Shown in pieces: positions 15,020 to 17,275 of a stretch of 17,275 nucleotides of DNA. The notes under the pieces are model-generated. The model did no database searches. It was not told the DNA's origin and worked only from the letters and a program-made list of their open reading frames with translations. The position numbers and the translations under genes were made by a program. This stretch comes from Fidelibacterota bacterium (lineage in GTDB: Bacteria > Fidelibacterota > UBA2242): positions 1 through 17,275 of the forward strand of contig QNCV01000019.1 in the NCBI GenBank assembly GCA_003645845.1. The letters are read 5' to 3'. Numbering within the stretch: position 1 is the stretch's first letter; the number at the start of each line of letters is the position of its first letter.

Positions 15020-15037
15020 TAATCATGAAATTGATTA
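15020..15037. promoter_or_regulatory. Second dyad between PEPCK and the YgjP-like gene
   Basis: TAATCA and TGATTA are perfect inverted 6-mers separated by TGAAAT. The site lies 22 bases past the stop of the leftward YgjP-like gene and 124 bases before the PEPCK start, so it may be an upstream operator or a weak 3' hairpin. No T run makes it a clear terminator. Confidence 0.3.
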
Positions 15038-15058
15038 TAAAATACTTAAACTACCTAA

Positions 15059-15793
15059 TTATTTAAGGTATGATTTAAATGAATAGGGGCGTTGGGATTT
15101 CATAAATTGCCGGGCTTCCCGGGTACGTGGAACCAGTTTTTCCAATGTATTCCAGAATTTCCGGCCGTGATTTCTAATCTTTGTATGAAGCAATTCATGG
15201 ATAACGATATAATCAATGATCCAGTCCTCAAACCGCATCAGCTGCAGGTTCAGGTTAATATTGTTCTTGGAAGAACAACTGCCCCAGCGGCTTTTTACGT
15301 TTTTAATAAAGAGCCGATTATATCTTAAACCCAGTTGTTTCGCCAGAAAATCAACCCGCCCAGGCAGATACCGGTGTGCTTCCTGACGCCAAGTTTCAAT
15401 GAGGGCTGTCAGAATTTTTGATTGAATGTCCGGTTCCGAAACGGACTGATTACTTGGGTAAAAAAAGTGAATGGTATCACTATTGATTCTGTACTCACAA
15501 TCCGGCTGATCTATGGGCATCAGGATGAGGGTATGTTCCCTGGTCCGGAAATTCTGGTGGAAAAATGGTTGCAAGCTCTCTTCCGTCTTTTTTAGCCGAT
15601 GCAGAGATTTTAGCACCCAGTCACGATGTTCAAGGAAAAATTTCTCGGCGGTCTGAAGCGATACTCCTATAGGCACTGCAACACGAACCGACCGGCTGTC
15701 TTTAATCGTGATATTTATCCGACGTGCACGCCGGCTGAGAACAAAATCAACCGTCCCTATACCGGTGTAATCACGACTCAGTCTGCTATTCAA
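15059..15793 (-). CDS. YgjP/DUF45-family zinc metallopeptidase
   Basis: About 244 residues of the YgjP-like (DUF45) family, a minimal gluzincin fold related to SprT and Wss1 proteases. Near the C-terminus are the conserved KSRWGSCSSKNNINLN block, then IDYIVIHELLH with the zinc motif HELLH at 199-203, and NHGRKFW, whose His is the expected third ligand. The N-terminal half has the usual RRARRINITIKDSRSVRVAVP strands. The substrate is unknown for the family. Two starts are possible: TTG at 15793, overlapping the upstream stop codon by 8 bases, or GTG at 15856, which would overlap the upstream gene by 71 bases and add residues unlike the family. I prefer TTG at 15793, but neither has a clear Shine-Dalgarno. 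It is the last gene of a three-gene overlapping cassette. Confidence 0.85.
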   Translation of the reverse strand: MNSRLSRDYTGIGTVDFVLSRRARRINITIKDSRSVRVAVPIGVSLQTAEKFFLEHRDWVLKSLHRLKKTEESLQPFFHQNFRTREHTLILMPIDQPDCEYRINSDTIHFFYPSNQSVSEPDIQSKILTALIETWRQEAHRYLPGRVDFLAKQLGLRYNRLFIKNVKSRWGSCSSKNNINLNLQLMRFEDWIIDYIVIHELLHTKIRNHGRKFWNTLEKLVPRTREARQFMKSQRPYSFKSYLK

Positions 15794-16163
15794 CTGCAAG
15801 TGTTTTTGACTTTTCCCCGAAAATATTGCACCTGGTATCAACCTTAATAATGTCACCCTTTTTCAGATTGAATATTTTGTATTGGAGAGTTAATCCATAC
15901 AGGTCGTCCTGACTGGTAAATTCCTGAATAACGACCTTTTTCTTATTGACCGAGACCCAGACCTTTTCAATGTAGTGCTTATCGAAATTTTTGGATTCAT
16001 GAAGAACCCTGATGGACAGCAGGCCGGTTTCCCGATCATATTTCAGGATTAAATCTTCCGCCGGATGGGCATTTACAACAGCAGTAAAAAAAATGAAAAG
16101 TGTCATCAAAGCGACAATGAAACACCTCATCGAAAGCCCCCATTTTTTAATTATTATCCTCAT
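15786..16163 (-). CDS. Small exported desulfoferrodoxin-like protein
   Basis: A 125-residue protein with a Sec signal peptide ending at VNA before HPAEDL. The mature part of about 93 residues looks like an Ig-like beta-sandwich. RVLHESKNFDKHYIEKVWV and RCNIFG line up by eye with the HPMEEKHYIEWIEL and YCNLHG motifs of superoxide reductase (desulfoferrodoxin/neelaredoxin). Candidate iron ligands are His33, His55, His63 and Cys112. The His of CNxHG is Phe115 here, and His55-His63 spacing is two residues longer than in desulfoferrodoxin, so superoxide reductase activity is doubtful. The ATG at 16163 overlaps the transporter stop by 4 bases; an inner ATG at 16130 preceded by GGGGG is an alternative start and keeps the signal peptide. 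Position between transporter and peptidase genes suggests co-expression. Function unknown. Confidence 0.7.
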   Translation of the reverse strand: MRIIIKKWGLSMRCFIVALMTLFIFFTAVVNAHPAEDLILKYDRETGLLSIRVLHESKNFDKHYIEKVWVSVNKKKVVIQEFTSQDDLYGLTLQYKIFNLKKGDIIKVDTRCNIFGEKSKTLAVE

Positions 16164-17275
16164 TTTTTGGTATGTTTATGCTGATGTGATTTAAAATAGT
16201 AATACACCGGCAACCCGGTGGCAATCAGAATTACAGCGGATAAAACGCCGCCCAACGGAAAGGCGATAAAGGTACCGTAAATTAAATAGACCTGAGAAGC
16301 AATCGCTATAAGTGTCATTAGTAACCATACCGGTGAACGAAAAGTGGGATGATAATCGTCCCTTTTCCGCAGGAAAAAAATGGCACCGTAAACCATTCCG
16401 TTTTGCAGCAGATAGGACAGGGTAAAGTAACCCAGTAACGCTTCGATTCCACCAATGAAAAGCAGAATAATCGCCAGACCGGATTGTAAGAGAATCGAAT
16501 AGTCCGGCGTTTGGTATTCGGGATGAACATGGGCGAAAGTTTTAAAGAAGAGACCGTCCCGGGCAATGGCATATTCGATTCTGGGTTGCACCATAATCAA
16601 GGCATTGACACAGCCAACCATACTGGTAAACGCAGCAATTGCCAGAAACGCGCCGGCAATTTTTGCAAATGCCGGTAAATACAGAAAGGGATTGGCGAAC
16701 TGTCCGCTGGTGGCAATCAGATCATTATAGGGTATAAAGACGCTCGTCGACAGAGCAATCAGGGTATAAATAAGCGTTACAATCGCCACCGAAATCAAGA
16801 GACTGCGGGGAATGATTTTTTGGGGATTTTTCATCTCGCCGGCCATATACAGGACGTTCGTGAAGCCTGCATACGACCAGATCGTGCCGGCAACACCGGC
16901 GACAATCAGAGTCAGAATAGATTTATCGGCCATCCCGGAACCGGTCGGGTTAACGAATAAATTATCGGGGCTGAACAATCCAACCCCAAGAATACACAGT
17001 AAAATCAGAGGCGATAATTTTGCAACGGTTAATATAATCTGAATTCCACCACCTTTGCGGACGCTGCGATAATGAATATAGGTCAATATCATAATCAACA
17101 GCATCGCAAAGAGTTTTGTATAAAGGGTGCCCTCCAATGGTCCCCAAAATACACTCAGTGCAGACACAGCGCTTAAGGCGATAATTGTGATTGATGGTGT
17201 ATCGCTGGTCCAGAACACCGTCCAGACATAGAGAAATCCAAGCGCCGGACTACCGGCTTTTTTCAGATAAAGATA
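16160..17275 (-). CDS. APC-superfamily amino acid/polyamine transporter, 5' end outside window
   Basis: The frame is open to the right edge (the last residues read YLYLKKAGSPALGFLYVWT), so the N-terminus, probably about 80-100 residues with the first two membrane helices, is missing. The 371 residues present contain about ten hydrophobic segments, giving roughly 12 for the whole protein as usual for this superfamily. Family marks are AGVAGTIWSYAGFTNVLYMAGEMKNPQKIIPRSL, read in two parts as the unwound helix segment and the E-x-KNP-x-x-IPR loop, and an ARDGLFFKTFAHVHPEYQTP stretch followed by a helix. This pattern is nearest to the LAT-like amino acid exchangers. The tail is His/Lys-rich (HQHKHTKK). 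The substrate cannot be told. The stop overlaps the next gene by 4 bases. Confidence 0.88.
   Translation of the reverse strand, partial: YLYLKKAGSPALGFLYVWTVFWTSDTPSITIIALSAVSALSVFWGPLEGTLYTKLFAMLLIMILTYIHYRSVRKGGGIQIILTVAKLSPLILLCILGVGLFSPDNLFVNPTGSGMADKSILTLIVAGVAGTIWSYAGFTNVLYMAGEMKNPQKIIPRSLLISVAIVTLIYTLIALSTSVFIPYNDLIATSGQFANPFLYLPAFAKIAGAFLAIAAFTSMVGCVNALIMVQPRIEYAIARDGLFFKTFAHVHPEYQTPDYSILLQSGLAIILLFIGGIEALLGYFTLSYLLQNGMVYGAIFFLRKRDDYHPTFRSPVWLLMTLIAIASQVYLIYGTFIAFPLGGVLSAVILIATGLPVYYYFKSHQHKHTKK

Noticed and set aside
1..17275. Mobile element, CRISPR array, prophage or defence system
   Set aside because: No spaced direct repeats, transposase, integrase, nuclease or restriction motifs were seen; the gene content is metabolic, envelope and signalling.

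Overview
The window reads as chromosomal DNA of an anaerobic, diderm (Gram-negative) bacterium of moderate G+C. The evidence is an LpxH-type lipid A hydrolase, a classic lipoprotein signal with lipobox, a one-chain pyruvate:ferredoxin oxidoreductase, a phosphofructokinase with pyrophosphate-type residues, a phosphotransbutyrylase/butyrate kinase pair and a GTP-type PEP carboxykinase. The CxxC coiled-coil genes at the left edge resemble C-terminal modules I associate with Desulfobacterota, while the PEPCK and LpxH types would also fit the FCB/Calditrichota area. I cannot place the phylum from this sequence alone.

Layout. (1) Bases 3-1251, + strand: two tandem paralogues made of a HAMP-like segment, a coiled coil and a four-cysteine C-terminal module; the first is cut by the window edge. 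(2) Bases 1324-8562, - strand: a central carbon and fermentation block, transcribed butyrate kinase -> phosphotransbutyrylase -> (terminator) -> phosphofructokinase -> pyruvate:ferredoxin oxidoreductase. Glucose-level carbon can pass through a reversible PPi-linked step to pyruvate, be oxidised to acetyl-CoA with reduced ferredoxin, and acyl-CoA can be turned to acyl-phosphate and ATP by Ptb-Buk. (3) Bases 8765-9523, + strand: LpxH, divergent from buk. (4) Bases 9555-11819, + strand: a well-formed promoter followed by a HEAT-repeat lipoprotein, an exported coiled-coil/FxLYD protein and a PilZ protein. (5) Bases 11915-13039, + strand: a receiver/HD-GYP response regulator, predicted to hydrolyse cyclic di-GMP. 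(6) Bases 13028-14896, - strand: GTP-type PEPCK, overlapping the HD-GYP gene tail to tail. (7) Bases 15059-17275, - strand: an overlapping cassette of an APC-family transporter (cut by the right edge), a small exported desulfoferrodoxin-like protein and a YgjP/DUF45 metallopeptidase.

No gap exceeds 300 bases. The larger gaps are 4846-5059, 6287-6557, 8563-8764 and 14897-15058. They hold terminators and inverted repeats but no RNA gene that I can recognise. I see no CRISPR array, insertion sequence, tRNA, rRNA or attachment site.

Most of the window is ordinary metabolism. The parts most worth a second look are the tandem CxxC proteins, the envelope/cyclic-di-GMP gene run, the desulfoferrodoxin-like exported protein with an altered metal site, and several unexplained DNA dyads in intergenic regions.
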